Positions 44,191 through 52,289 of a stretch of DNA of 64,000 nucleotides are shown here, one piece after another. This DNA comes from Chersky-840 sp963764205 (GTDB lineage: Bacteria > Actinomycetota > Acidimicrobiia > Acidimicrobiales > UBA8190), in the NCBI GenBank assembly GCA_963764205.1, contig CAVXRN010000002.1, positions 310,001-374,000 on the forward strand, in the 5' to 3' direction. A program made the translations under genes and the position numbers. The notes under the pieces are model-generated. The model saw only the letters and a list, made by a program, of their open reading frames with translations. It ran no database searches and was not told where the DNA came from. Position 1 is the stretch's first letter. Every line of letters starts with the position of its first letter.

Positions 44191-45493
44191 TCAGCTGTTC
44201 GAGGCTGCCATCGCCCGGCGGGCGCGCTGACGAAACCCCTCGAGCTTCTCGTCCGGCGTGCGCACCCGGGTGCTTCGGGCCATGGTCGACACGTCGTGCC
44301 CGGCGGCCTTGCGACGGAGCGCGCCGACGGTGGCCTTTTCCTTCGACACGTGCACGAATGGGTCGAACGAATACCACCGCATGGCGTTCTCGTGGGTCAT
44401 CTTGGCGATCTCGTCGTCGGGGACGGCATTGGCGGTGAACACGGTGCCGAGCTCCTCGGGGGCGTTGGGCCACATCGAGTCGGAGTGGGGATAGTCGGCC
44501 TCCCACGCGATGTTGTCGATGCCGATGCGGTCTCGCATCGCCACGCCCACGGGATCGCTGATGAAACAGGTGAGGAAATGCTGACGGAACACCTCGCTCG
44601 GGAGCCTGCCGCCGAAGTCCTGCAGAGTCCAGGCGTGGTGCATCTCGTAGGTGCGGTCGACCCGCTCGAGGAAGTAGGGAATCCATCCCGTCCCGCCCTC
44701 TGACAGCGCCACGCGGAGGTCGGGGAAGACCTTGAGTACTCGGGACCACAGCAGGTCTGCGGCAGCGGATTGGATGTTCATCGGCTGCAGGGTGATCATG
44801 ACGTCGGGCGGCGAGTCGACGGCGGGAATGGTCAGTCTCCCCGAGGAGCCCAAGTGGATCGACAGCACGGTGTCGGTGTCGCAGCACGCCTTCCACACCG
44901 GGTCCCAGTACTCGTCGTGGAAGCTCGGGTACGTGAGGGCGGCCGGGTTCTCGGTGAAGCTCAACGAGTGACAGCCCTTGGCCGCCGTCCGCCGAATCTC
45001 TTCGGCCGTGCGCTCGGCGTCCCAGATCATCGGCACGGCCATGGGGATGAACCGGCCCGGGTACGCCCCGCACCACTCGTCGATGTGCCAGTCGTTGTAG
45101 GCGCGCACCGAGCGCGTTGGACAGCTCGAGGTCCTCGGACAGGAACGTCCGGGCCGTGAAGGTCGGGAAGGAGGGGAAGTTCATCGACGCCAGCACTCCG
45201 CCTGCGTCCATGTCCTTCACCCGCTCGTGCACGTCGTAGCAACCGGGTCGTACTTCATCGAGGCTCTGGGGCTCGAGGCCGTACTCCTCGCGGGGTCGGC
45301 CCGCCACGGCGTTGAGGGCGGCGGTCTCCATGACGAGCTTGCCGAACACCCACACGTCGTTTCCTTCGTCGTTGCGCACCAACTTGGGGGAACGCTCGAG
45401 GTACTTGGCGTCGAGGTGGTTGACGAACAGGTCGGGCGGCTCGATGAGGTGGTCGTCGACGCTGATCAGGACGAGGTCATCGATTCCGGCCAT
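44191..45493 (-). CDS. Amidohydrolase_2-family metal-dependent hydrolase, frameshifted
   Basis: TIM-barrel amidohydrolase of about 433 residues with LISVDDHLIEPPDLF at the N-terminus, LSIHLGSSGR in the barrel and EADYPHSDS near the end. The frame breaks at 45108-45109: removing one of two G (sense strand) joins LELSNAL to VRAYNDWHIDEW. A 60-residue C-terminal tail rich in Lys and Arg follows the barrel. ATG 45493 follows GGGAGGGAT. It starts 31 bases after the flavin reductase and is divergent with it from the MarR gene at 46099, the same arrangement as the amidohydrolase/MarR region at 9 kb. Confidence 0.88.
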
Positions 45494-45524
45494 CGGATCC
45501 CTCCCGAGAACTACGTTTCCGATT

Positions 45525-46049
45525 TCAAAGAGGAAGGGTATCACCGGGTGCCGAGCGCTGTGCTTCCGGTCCGAGGCCGTAGGCGCCCGACGCCCGGGCC
45601 AGCCACTCCTCCAGCTCGGGGCTCGCCTCCCACGTCGACTCGAGCAGGAAGAGCGCCGGCGCCGGGCAGGCCCCGCCGATCTCGCTCAGGACCGGCTTCA
45701 GCGTGTGCTCACCGGCCAAGGCGTGGCGCGGCGAGGCCCCGAGCATGAGCGCCACCACCGGGGTGTTGGCCAGCTCGCCCGCGGCGAAGTGGTCGAGAAA
45801 GAGCTTCAGCAGACCCGTGTAGGTGGCCTTGAAGACGGGCGAGGCGACGACGAGGAGGTCTCCGCCCACCACGACCTGCTTGGCCGCCTGCACCGCGGGC
45901 GACCCCGGCTCGAGCAACGCCGCTCCCAGTTCGGCCAGCTCCACCGTGGACGCAGGTGGTGCGCCGGTGAGGCGCTCGGCCACCATCTCCGCCGCGCGAC
46001 GGGTGCGCGAGCCGACCTTCGGGTTGCCCACGACGACCACGACGTGCAT
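45525..46049 (-). CDS. NADPH-dependent FMN reductase (SsuE/ArsH-like flavodoxin fold)
   Basis: A flavodoxin-fold protein of 174 residues. It has the flavin phosphate loop VVGNPKVGSRTRRAA, then LLVVASPVFKATYTGLLKLF and VVALMLGASPRHALAGEHTL, which are typical of SsuE-type reductases. It would supply reduced FMN to a two-component monooxygenase, most plausibly the DszA-type enzyme at 42099, although it is transcribed with an amidohydrolase. ATG 46049 follows GGGAGGG. Confidence 0.9.
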   Translation of the reverse strand: MHVVVVVGNPKVGSRTRRAAEMVAERLTGAPPASTVELAELGAALLEPGSPAVQAAKQVVVGGDLLVVASPVFKATYTGLLKLFLDHFAAGELANTPVVALMLGASPRHALAGEHTLKPVLSEIGGACPAPALFLLESTWEASPELEEWLARASGAYGLGPEAQRSAPGDTLPL

Positions 46050-46083
46050 GTGCCCTCCCGGTAACCGCCGGCGCCCTCACCCC

Positions 46084-46089
46084 TATCCT
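46084..46089 (+). promoter_or_regulatory. -10 element before marR-2
   Basis: TATCCT lies 9 bases before the ATG at 46099, and no ribosome site lies between. This implies a leaderless or nearly leaderless transcript, as for the paralogous MarR gene at 9798. Confidence 0.35.
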
Positions 46090-46098
46090 TCTACCGTC

Positions 46099-46608
46099 AT
46101 GCCCGACGACCGCAAACTGGCCTTCGACCCGATCGCCGAAGCCCGCCGGCACTGGGTCGGTCGGGGATGGGACGAGGCCGCGCCGGGTATGGCGGTGGTG
46201 ACCTCGGTCATGCGGGTGCAGCAGCTGTTCACGGCGCGCGCCGACGTCGTGCTACGCCGCTTCGGCCTCACCTTCTCCCGCTACGAGGTGCTCATGCTCT
46301 TGCTCTTCTCGCGCCACGGCCAGTTGCCGCTGGGCAAGGTGGGGGAACGGCTGCAAGTGGGCCCTGCCAGTGTCACCAACGCCATCGACCGGCTCCAGGC
46401 GGACGGGCTCGTGACGCGGCGTGCGAATCCCGTCGACGGACGAGGGGTCTTGGCGGCGATCACGCCGGCCGGACGGCGCCTCGCCCGTCGGGCCACCGAC
46501 GAGCTCAACGGTGAGTTCTTCGCCTCGCTCGAGCTCTCGGGCCAGGAGCTCGACAGCCTGTTCGCGCTCTTGCGCGCCGTGCGTCGGCGCGCCGGCGACT
46601 TCGCCTGA
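46099..46608 (+). CDS. MarR-family transcriptional regulator
   Basis: A 169-residue winged-helix regulator paralogous to the one at 9798: both carry FDP-x-x-EAR-x-x-W-x-x-x-GW-x-EA near the N-terminus and the MAVVTSVMRVQQL helix. The DNA-binding part is QLPLGKVGERLQVGPASVTN and its wing is VTRRANPVDGRGVLA. It is divergent from the flavin reductase/amidohydrolase operon, which it probably regulates, and lies 88 bases upstream of the acyl-CoA mutase gene. Confidence 0.9.
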   Translation: MPDDRKLAFDPIAEARRHWVGRGWDEAAPGMAVVTSVMRVQQLFTARADVVLRRFGLTFSRYEVLMLLLFSRHGQLPLGKVGERLQVGPASVTNAIDRLQADGLVTRRANPVDGRGVLAAITPAGRRLARRATDELNGEFFASLELSGQELDSLFALLRAVRRRAGDFA

Positions 46609-46696
46609 CGGCGTCGTTGCAGATCTTTCGGCGTCGAAATACCATGGGAGCGCCGTCGGGACGAGGCATAGTCTGGAGAGCTGGAGGTGAGCGGCC

Positions 46697-48325
46697 GTGA
46701 CCAGGAGAGACGACTGGGAGCGCCAGTACCGGGCCGGCCCGACGGACGCGGTGCAAGGCACCACCATGTCGGGCCTGGAGCTGGACGCCGTCTACGGTCC
46801 CGACGACGGCGAGTTCCCCGGACAGTGGCCCTACACCCGGGGGCCCCATGCCTCGATGTACCGGGGCAGGCTGTGGACGATGCGGATGTTCGCCGGGTTC
46901 GGGACCGCGGCGGACACCAACGCCCGCTTCAAGAACCTCTTGGGTGCCGGCGGCACCGGTCTGTCGGTCGCATTCGACCTGCCCACCTTGATGGGCACCG
47001 ACTCCGACGATCCCCTGGCCCTCGGTGAAGTGGGGAAGTCGGGCGTCGCCGTGGACACACTGGCCGACATGGAGGACCTGTTCGCCGACATCGACCTCGG
47101 CGCGGTCAGCACCTCGATGACGATCAATTCGCCCGCCCCCATCGTCATGGCCATGTACGTGGCGGTAGGAGAGCGAGGCGGTACGCCGCGCCGCGGCCTG
47201 GGCGGCACGGTCCAGAACGACATCCTGAAGGAGTACCAGGCGCAGAAGGAGTTCATCTTCCCGCCGCGACCGTCGGTGCGTCTGGTGAACGACGTGGTGC
47301 GGTTCTGCACCGCCGAGATGCCGCTGTGGCATCCGATCTCGATCTCGGGCTACCACATCCGGGAGGCCGGGTCGACCGCCGCGCAGGAGTTGGCGTTCAC
47401 CGTCGCCAACGGTTTCGCCTACGTGGAGGCGGCCCGGGCCAGCGGCCTGGACGTCGACGAGTTCGGCAAGCGTCTCAGCTTCTTCTTCAATGCCCACATC
47501 GACTTCTTCGAGGAGATCGCCAAGTACCGTGCCGCCCGGCGCATCTGGGCCCGCTGGATGCGCGACCGCTACGGCGCCACCGACGAGCGGGCGATGCAAC
47601 TCCGCTTCCACACCCAGACCGCCGGCGTCTCGCTCACCGCGCAGCAGCCGGAGCTCAACATCGCCCGGGTGGCCATCGAGGCATTGGCCGGGGTGCTCGG
47701 CGGCACCCAGAGCCTGCACACCGACTCGTTCGACGAGGCGCTCGCCCTTCCCACCGACAAAGCGGCGCGCATCGCCCTTCGCACCCAGCAGATGATCGCG
47801 GGCGAGACCGGGGTGGCGGCGGTGGCCGATCCCCTCGGCGGCTCGTATTTCGTCGAGGAGCTCACCGACCGTCTCGAAGCACAGGCGGAGGAGATCTTCG
47901 CCCACCTCGACGAGATGGGCGACGGCTCGATCCTCGAGGGCGTGTTGCGCTGCATCGAGGAGGGTTGGTTCCAAGCCGAGATCGCCCAGTCGTCGGCGGA
48001 CTTCGAGCGCAAGTTGAACGACGGAGGACGGGTGCTCGTCGGCGTGAACCAGTTCCAAGAGCCAGACGAGCCCGAAGCCGACATCCTCTACATCGGCCCC
48101 GAGGCCGAGGCGCTGCAGCGCCGTCGCCTGGCCGACGTCAAGGCCGGGCGCGACGAGGGTGCGGTGCAGCGGGCCCTGGGCCGGGTGCGCCAGGACGCCA
48201 TGCTCCCCGACGTGAACGTCATGCCGGGTCTGATCGAGGCCGTCGGTGCCTACGCGACGGTCGGCGAGATCATGAGCGCCCTCGGACAGGTGTTCGGCAC
48301 CTGGACCGAGCGGGCCGTGGTCTAG
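46697..48325 (+). CDS. B12-dependent acyl-CoA mutase, large subunit (ICM-like)
   Basis: A 542-residue catalytic subunit of the methylmalonyl-CoA mutase superfamily, without a B12 domain. SMYRGRLWTMRMFAGFG aligns with TMYAFRPWTIRQYAGF of methylmalonyl-CoA mutase and replaces the specificity Tyr89 with Phe. KEYQAQKEF replaces Arg207 with Gln. Phe plus Gln is the isobutyryl-CoA mutase signature, so the substrate should carry no free carboxylate on the migrating side. The substrate-binding ISISGYHIREAG is conserved. GTG 46697 has GGAGGTG upstream. The B12-binding subunit follows 10 bases downstream. Confidence 0.93.
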   Translation: MTRRDDWERQYRAGPTDAVQGTTMSGLELDAVYGPDDGEFPGQWPYTRGPHASMYRGRLWTMRMFAGFGTAADTNARFKNLLGAGGTGLSVAFDLPTLMGTDSDDPLALGEVGKSGVAVDTLADMEDLFADIDLGAVSTSMTINSPAPIVMAMYVAVGERGGTPRRGLGGTVQNDILKEYQAQKEFIFPPRPSVRLVNDVVRFCTAEMPLWHPISISGYHIREAGSTAAQELAFTVANGFAYVEAARASGLDVDEFGKRLSFFFNAHIDFFEEIAKYRAARRIWARWMRDRYGATDERAMQLRFHTQTAGVSLTAQQPELNIARVAIEALAGVLGGTQSLHTDSFDEALALPTDKAARIALRTQQMIAGETGVAAVADPLGGSYFVEELTDRLEAQAEEIFAHLDEMGDGSILEGVLRCIEEGWFQAEIAQSSADFERKLNDGGRVLVGVNQFQEPDEPEADILYIGPEAEALQRRRLADVKAGRDEGAVQRALGRVRQDAMLPDVNVMPGLIEAVGAYATVGEIMSALGQVFGTWTERAVV

Positions 48326-48335
48326 CGGTTCATCG

Positions 48336-48752
48336 GTGTCGACTGGTCCGGTGGCGCGGGGTCGGGTCCTCGTCACCAAGGTCGGGCTCGACGGGCACGA
48401 CCGCGGCGTCAAGGTGGTGGCTCGCATGTTGCGCGACGCCGGCTTCGAGGTCGTGTACGGCGGGCTCCGGCAGACGCCCGAGACGATCGCCGAGACGGCC
48501 CTGCAGGAAGATGTCGACGTGGTGGGGTTGTCGATGCACTCGGGCGGGCATTTGACGTTGGTTCCCGCGGTCATCGAAGCGTTGCACCGGCGCGCCCTGG
48601 ACATCCCCGTGGTGGTGGGGGGCATCGTCCCGGCGCGCGATCGAGAGGTGCTGCTGGCCGAGGGGGTGGCCGAGGTCCTGACACCGGGTGCGTCGCGCGA
48701 CGACGTCGTGGCCGCCATGGTGCGGGCGTCGAGCCCGCCCCTCGACGCTTAG
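48336..48752 (+). CDS. B12-binding small subunit of acyl-CoA mutase
   Basis: A 138-residue flavodoxin-like cobalamin-binding domain. It has the base-off motif D-x-H-x-x-G in KVGLDGHDRGVKVVARML, then VVGLSMHSGGHL and VVVGGIVPARD. It pairs with the 46697 subunit, as in IcmA/IcmB and HcmA/HcmB enzymes. GTG 48336 or GTG 48351 could be the start. No MeaB- or MeaI-type chaperone GTPase gene is next to it, so maturation must rely on a gene elsewhere. It ends converging on the crotonase gene with a 4-base overlap. Confidence 0.93.
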   Translation: MSTGPVARGRVLVTKVGLDGHDRGVKVVARMLRDAGFEVVYGGLRQTPETIAETALQEDVDVVGLSMHSGGHLTLVPAVIEALHRRALDIPVVVGGIVPARDREVLLAEGVAEVLTPGASRDDVVAAMVRASSPPLDA

Positions 48753-49537
48753 CGCAACCTCCACTTCGGGCGCGGCTGGTTGGCGAAGACCTCCTGCCCC
48801 TCGTTGAGGGCCCGGGCCGAGGTGCCGAGCTGCAAGAAGACGTTGCCGAGGGAGGACGCCTGGTCCGGGGTCAGGTTCCGGGCCGCCCACAACGTGCGCA
48901 GCGTCGCCTGGATCGTGGTGGGCGGTTGCGAGGCGATCGTCGCCGCCACCTGGCGAGCGGTGTCGAGGAGCTCGGCGCCGGGCACCACCTCGCTCACCAG
49001 GCCCGTGCGCAGCGCGGTCGCGGCCGACAGGCGCTCGTGGGCGCCCATCAGCGTCATGCGCACGATCTCGCCGAAGGCCATGCGGCCCCCGAGCAGGATC
49101 GGCTCGAAGGCGGCGGTCATGGCGTAGGTCACATGGGGGTCGAAGAACGTGGCGTGCTCGGCGCAGATCACCACGTCGCTCTCACCGAGCAGATAGAAGG
49201 CGCCGCCACAAGCCATCCCGTTCACCGCGGCGACGACTGGCTTCCACAGCTGCTGGGTCTTCGGCCCGATCCGGTGCCCCGGGTCCTCATAGGTGAAGGG
49301 GTCGAACTCCGCGTCGAGCGGGATGTCACTGCGGTCGATGCCGACGCAGAACGCCTGGTCGCCTCGACCGGTGAGCACCACGCACCGGACGTCGTCGTCG
49401 TGGCGCAGTCGCTGCCACGTCGCGGCGAGCTCGTCCTGCATCTGCTCGTCGAAGGCGTTGAGCACCTCGGGTCGGTCGAGGGTCACCGTGGCCACGCCAT
49501 CGGAAACCTCGAGCGCCAGGGTCTCGAACTCGGGCAC
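48749..49537 (-). CDS. Enoyl-CoA hydratase/isomerase-family protein
   Basis: An intact crotonase of 262 residues. It has VATVTLDRPEVLNAFDEQMQ and the oxyanion loop GRGDQAFCVGIDRSDI. Of the two hydratase glutamates, the first position is Phe (GGAFYLLGES) and the second His (FFDPHVTYAM), close to the 35075 crotonase. A simple hydratase is therefore unlikely; isomerase, hydrolase or decarboxylase activity is possible. GTG 49537 lies two bases after the thiolase stop, so the pair is one transcript that completes a beta-oxidation-like step. Confidence 0.9.
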   Translation of the reverse strand: MPEFETLALEVSDGVATVTLDRPEVLNAFDEQMQDELAATWQRLRHDDDVRCVVLTGRGDQAFCVGIDRSDIPLDAEFDPFTYEDPGHRIGPKTQQLWKPVVAAVNGMACGGAFYLLGESDVVICAEHATFFDPHVTYAMTAAFEPILLGGRMAFGEIVRMTLMGAHERLSAATALRTGLVSEVVPGAELLDTARQVAATIASQPPTTIQATLRTLWAARNLTPDQASSLGNVFLQLGTSARALNEGQEVFANQPRPKWRLR

Positions 49538-49539
49538 GG

Positions 49540-50713
49540 TCAGACCTCGATGACGGTGGCCGAGCCCATGCCCCCGCCCGCGCACATCGCGGCGACGCCA
49601 ATGCCTCCGCCGCGTCGCCGCAGCTCGTAGGTGAGCGTGGTGAGCATGCGCGACCCGGTCATGGCGATGGGGTGCCCGAGGCTGCAGCCGCTGCCGTTGG
49701 GGTTGACCTTGTCGGGGTCGATCCCCAGCTTCTGCACGGTGGCCACACACATCGAGGCGAACGCCTCGTTGATCTCGAACAGGGCGACGTCCTGCAGCTC
49801 GAGCCCGGCCCGCGCCAGCGCCTTGGGGATGGCCTTGACCGGTGCCAGGCCCGTCTCCACCGGGGGGACCCCGACCGCGGCCCACGACCGAATGGTGGCC
49901 AGGGGCTCGACCCGCTCTCGGGCCACGAGGTCGGAAGAGGCGATGACCATGGAGCCCGACGCGTCGTTCATGCCGGCGGAGTTGCCCGCCGTGATGCTGA
50001 ACCCCTCGATCTCCGGGTGCAGAGGCTTGAGGGCGGCCAATTTCTCCAGTGACGTGTCGCGCCGGGGGTGCTCGTCGACGGCGAAGGAGATCGTCGTGCC
50101 GTCGCGTCGGAGCACGGGGACGGGGACGATCTCCTCTTCGAACCGACCGGCGTCGATGGCGGCGACGGCCTTGCGGTGCGAATGAAAGGCCCACTCGTCC
50201 ATGGCCTCGCGGCTGACACCGGCCAGGCGGGCGGCGTTCCAGCCCACGGTGATCGACATGTCGTCGCCCGGCGCGTCGGGTGTCTCGGGGTGGCTGGGGG
50301 ACAACCAGCGTTCGGTCCACTCGTCGGTCCCGGGGATGCGTCGGGAGCTCACCGTCATGAGGGACGAGGACTGCACCCCGCCGGCCACCACCGCGCCGTC
50401 CATGCCCGCCATGATCGAAGCTGCGGCCATGTTGGCGGCGGCCAGGCCCGAGGCGCAGTGGCGGTTGACGGCGACGCCGGGGACGGCGCTCAGCTCGCGC
50501 GTCGATGGCCGCATGCCGGGCGATGTCACCACCGCCGGCCAACGTCTCGCCCATGATCACGTCGTCGATGAGGGCCGGGTCGAGGCCCGAGCGGGCCACG
50601 GCCTCGGCCACGGTGATCCTGGCCATGTCGAAGGGGTCCACGTCGAGCAGGCTTCCTCGGAACGCGGTCCCGATGGCGGTACGGCAGGCGGAGACGATGA
50701 CGGCACGGGCCAC
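49540..50713 (-). CDS. Acetyl-CoA acetyltransferase (thiolase), frameshifted
   Basis: A thiolase of about 390 residues. The nucleophilic Cys is in NRHCASGLAAANM, the His in GSGCSLGHPIAMTG and the second Cys in MCAGGGMGS; NEAFASM is also present. It would cleave a 3-ketoacyl-CoA to a shortened acyl-CoA and acetyl- or propionyl-CoA. The frame breaks at 50496-50501 in a GCGCG run, where AAID is followed in the other frame by RELSAVPG; one extra base accounts for it. GTG 50713 follows GAGGAGGA at 5 bases. It is divergent from amidohydrolase_3 at 50808. Confidence 0.9.
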
Positions 50714-50795
50714 GGGGTCCTCCTCGGGTAGCCGGGCAGTCCATTGAAGCGCCTGCCTGACGTGGCATCAAAATCGACGAACCGCCGGTCGTCCC

Positions 50796-50801
50796 TACAA
50801 T
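50796..50801 (+). promoter_or_regulatory. -10 element with leaderless GTG start
   Basis: TACAAT is a near-consensus -10 hexamer ending 6 bases before the GTG at 50808, which places the transcript start at or within one base of the codon. There is no ribosome site. Confidence 0.45.
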
Positions 50802-50807
50802 CTCGGC

Positions 50808-52289
50808 GTGCCACTCGGCGTGCCACCCACCCCGACAGCAGCGGCGGAGGGGGATCTGCTGGTGTGCGGCGCCCGGATGGCGGACTGGGAGGCCACTGCC
50901 GCGGCCGGCGACGATCGTGTCCAGCCCGGTGCCCGGGTCGACCTCCGCCTCCGCGTCGGGCGAATCGTGGCGATGGGCCCCGTGCTGCACCGCGAGCCGG
51001 GCGAGGAGGTACTGGCGGTCCCCGACACGGTGGTCGTGCCCGGCCTGCACGACCACCACCTGCACCTACGGTCCCTGGTCGCGGCCGGGCGCTCGGCCGC
51101 CGTCGGTCCGGCCGCCGTCGGCGGGCCCCGGGAGTTGGCGGCCGCGCTGCGCAGTGCCCCGGTCGACCGCCACGGGTGGCGGCGGGCGGTCGGGTATCAC
51201 GAGTCGGTGGCGGGCACGCTCGACCGGTGGTCGCTCGACTCGCTCTTCCCCGGCGCACCCGTGCGTGTCCAGCACCGATCCGGCATGTGGTGGGCGCTCA
51301 GCTCGTCCGCCGTCGAGATCCTCGGGTTGGACGCGCTCGATGCGCCCGGCGTCGAGCGCGACGAGCGCGGCACGGTGACCGGACGGCTGGTGCGGATGGA
51401 CGAGTGGTTGGCGGGTCGCCTGCCCGACGAGGATCCGGTGCGTGAGATCGCGGCCGTGAGCCGCCACCTCGCACGCCGTGGGGTGGTCGGCGTCACCGAC
51501 GCCACGCCGCAGGCCACCACGTCGGGGGTGGCGGCCCTCGTCGGCGCCGTGCGCGACGGCGCGCTGTGCCAGCGACTGCACGTCATGTGCACGCCTGACG
51601 TCGAGGTCGGCGTCCACCCGCTCGTGACCCGCGGCCCCACCAAGGTGCTGCTCGACGACGACCGCCTGCCCCACCTCGACGACCTCGTCGAGCTGGTCGC
51701 GGCGTCGCACCGACACGGTGTGCCGGTCGCCGTGCACTGCGTCACGCTGGTGCAGTTGGTGTTCGCACTCGCCGCTTTGGAGGCTGCGGGCACCGTGCCC
51801 GGCGACCGCATCGAACACGGCTCGGTGGTGCCCGCCGAGCTCGTCGGCTCGCTCGCCGCCTTGGGACTGATCGTCGTCACCAATCCCGGATTGGTCTACG
51901 ACCGGGGCGAGACCTACCTGGAGGACGTGGACGAACGAGACCTGCCGTCGCTCTACCCGTGCGCGTCGCTGGTGGCCGGGGGCGTGGCGGTGGCAGCCGG
52001 GACCGACGCCCCGTTCGGGCCGGCAGACCCGTGGACGACGGTGCGGACGGCGCGGACGCGCCGCACCCGCCGCGGTCGCGTGCTCGGCGCCCACGAGGCT
52101 GTGTGCTTGGGCCGCGCCCTCGGCCTCTTCGCCGGCGACGGGGCCGATCCGGCCCGTAGCCGGCGCATAGCGGTGGGCGAGGTGGGCGACCTGTGCCTCC
52201 TCGCCGACGGCGTGCTTCCCGCGCCCGGTCAGGCCGACACCGTGGTCGCCACCGTGGTGGCGGGGTCGGTCGTCCACGGCCCCGAGTAG
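50808..52289 (+). CDS. Amidohydrolase_3-family (YtcJ-like) hydrolase
   Basis: A 493-residue metal-dependent hydrolase with a composite beta-sandwich/TIM-barrel layout. It has VPGLHDHHLHLRS for the paired metal histidines, VAVHCVTLVQLVF, RIEHGSVV, GTDAPFG with the catalytic Asp and the terminal GEVGDLCLLADG. It likely acts on a C-N or ester bond. It differs from the four amidohydrolase_2 proteins. It is a single plus-strand gene, divergent from the thiolase, and its 3' end overlaps the convergent CoA transferase by 61 bases. Confidence 0.9.
   Translation: MPLGVPPTPTAAAEGDLLVCGARMADWEATAAAGDDRVQPGARVDLRLRVGRIVAMGPVLHREPGEEVLAVPDTVVVPGLHDHHLHLRSLVAAGRSAAVGPAAVGGPRELAAALRSAPVDRHGWRRAVGYHESVAGTLDRWSLDSLFPGAPVRVQHRSGMWWALSSSAVEILGLDALDAPGVERDERGTVTGRLVRMDEWLAGRLPDEDPVREIAAVSRHLARRGVVGVTDATPQATTSGVAALVGAVRDGALCQRLHVMCTPDVEVGVHPLVTRGPTKVLLDDDRLPHLDDLVELVAASHRHGVPVAVHCVTLVQLVFALAALEAAGTVPGDRIEHGSVVPAELVGSLAALGLIVVTNPGLVYDRGETYLEDVDERDLPSLYPCASLVAGGVAVAAGTDAPFGPADPWTTVRTARTRRTRRGRVLGAHEAVCLGRALGLFAGDGADPARSRRIAVGEVGDLCLLADGVLPAPGQADTVVATVVAGSVVHGPE

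Noticed and set aside
49537..50713. Thiolase and crotonase as one bifunctional protein
   Set aside because: The long frame from 50713 to 48749 exists only because of the frameshift at 50496-50501; in the correct frame the thiolase stops at 49540.
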